In this document: positions 63,600 to 64,000 of the stretch, piece by piece
Position numbering within the stretch: position 1 is the first letter of the stretch
How the letters are laid out: each line of letters opens with the position of its first letter
Origin: Deltaproteobacteria bacterium
GTDB lineage: Bacteria > Desulfobacterota > Desulfobacteria > Desulfobacterales > Desulfosarcinaceae
Reading direction: 5' to 3'
Assembly (NCBI GenBank): GCA_021824175.1
Contig: JAKALP010000007.1
Coordinates: 124,001-188,000, forward strand
Length of the DNA stretch: 64,000 bases
Translations under genes and position numbers: made by a program
The notes under the pieces: generated by a model
Told to the model about the DNA's origin: nothing
What the model saw: only the letters and a program-made list of their open reading frames with translations
Database searches by the model: none

Positions 63600-64000
63600 C
63601 TACGCGCTGGTCTGCACGATCAGCTCCTTACGGTAGTGATCCAGCAGAACCGCTTTGGAGAGCATGCCCACGAAGCGCTCGTTTTCCACCACGGGCAAGG
63701 CGCTCAGGTTTTCGCGCTCCATGAGGTTAAGCACATCGGCCAATTCATCGCCGGCGGTCACCGTGGGCACCTCGGTTTCCATCAACTGATCCACGAACAG
63801 GACCGAGTGCATTTGGCGGTCAAACAGATAGGGCCGGATACGGTCGACGAAAATCATGCCCTTATAACGCGATGTCCCGGGCTCATGTACCGGGAAGAGG
63901 TAACTGCGCGAGTGCTCAAGAATGGAGACAAAATCCCGCAGCAGCATATCGGCGGGCACGCAACGATAGCCGCTTTCCACCAGCTCGGCCACGGTCAGAT
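63600..64000 (-). CDS. CBS-domain pair, C-terminal end of a larger protein (gene leaves the window)
   Basis: The frame is open to the window edge and encodes two CBS motifs: LTVAELVESGYRCVPADMLLRDFVSILEHS with FPVHEPGTSRYKGMIF, and QLMETEVPTVTAGDELADVLNLMERENLSALPVVENERFVGML. CBS pairs bind adenosine nucleotides and regulate a neighbouring domain. The opening LTVAEL resembles the junction after the membrane part of ClC-type chloride channels, but other hosts are possible. It ends 204 bases before the kinase start region on the same strand. The missing N-terminus decides its identity. Confidence 0.75.
   Translation of the reverse strand, partial: LTVAELVESGYRCVPADMLLRDFVSILEHSRSYLFPVHEPGTSRYKGMIFVDRIRPYLFDRQMHSVLFVDQLMETEVPTVTAGDELADVLNLMERENLSALPVVENERFVGMLSKAVLLDHYRKELIVQTSA

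Overview
The window reads as chromosomal DNA of a storage-polymer-forming, regulation-rich bacterium. Most likely it is a member of Desulfobacterota (the former sulfate-reducing Deltaproteobacteria). This is inferred from the mix of PHA genes with a PhaR repressor, many PAS and sigma-54 regulators, a cobalamin-binding radical SAM protein, DUF3124 and DUF302 proteins, and long repeat-like intergenic hairpins. No rRNA or tRNA gene was seen, so the assignment is not proven.

Layout. 1-893: end of a shikimate pathway pair (aroE partial, aroK). 1266-12592: a polyhydroxyalkanoate (PHA) locus with a PilZ protein, a ketoacyl synthase III plus acyl carrier protein, class I-like phaC, phaR, two phasins, a second PhaC-like protein with a lysine-rich tail, an SDR reductase, a coiled-coil LuxR regulator, and two divergent PHA depolymerase-like paralogues. 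13283-17818: a membrane-anchored sigma-54 activator, a KH protein, a monooxygenase-fold protein, a radical SAM protein and a small coiled-coil protein. 17981-24594: a stress block with FtsH, an orphan GroEL, a coiled-coil lipoprotein, a coiled-coil/Fe-superoxide dismutase fusion and an Old Yellow Enzyme. 24975-42290: a sugar-phosphate block, all on the + strand and visibly GC-rich in its first half: transaldolase/glucose-6-phosphate isomerase fusion, alpha-glucan phosphorylase, P-type H+-ATPase, DUF302, a phosphoketolase with a large internal deletion, rpiB, a phosphatase, transketolase, gnd, zwf and pgl. 42805-46255: a receiver protein, a second KH paralogue, a broken PEP-phosphotransferase, LapA, and an NtrC-type fragment. 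46424-64000: signalling genes (CheB/CheR hybrid, PAS-LuxR, two histidine kinases, a DHH/CPBP-like membrane fusion, an NtrC-type regulator with a degenerate receiver) and an ECF sigma/anti-sigma pair whose anti-sigma carries a glycogen-binding (CBM48-type) domain, next to a lipoprotein of the same fold.

How it fits together. Two storage systems dominate. The PHA locus encodes monomer supply, polymerisation, granule coating, repression and mobilisation. The sugar block can release glucose-1-phosphate from an alpha-glucan and pass it through glucose-6-phosphate into the oxidative and non-oxidative pentose phosphate pathway, making NADPH and C5/C3 units. The phosphoketolase branch seems to be lost, because the gene lacks its central thiamine-binding domain. 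The glucan-binding anti-sigma may link envelope glucan state to transcription.

Most notable for follow-up: the ECF sigma / CBM48 anti-sigma system, the in-frame deletions in phosphoketolase and the PEP-phosphotransferase, a 31-bp tandem-dyad element present three times, twin 12-mers between phaR and the phasins, and the coiled-coil/SOD fusion.
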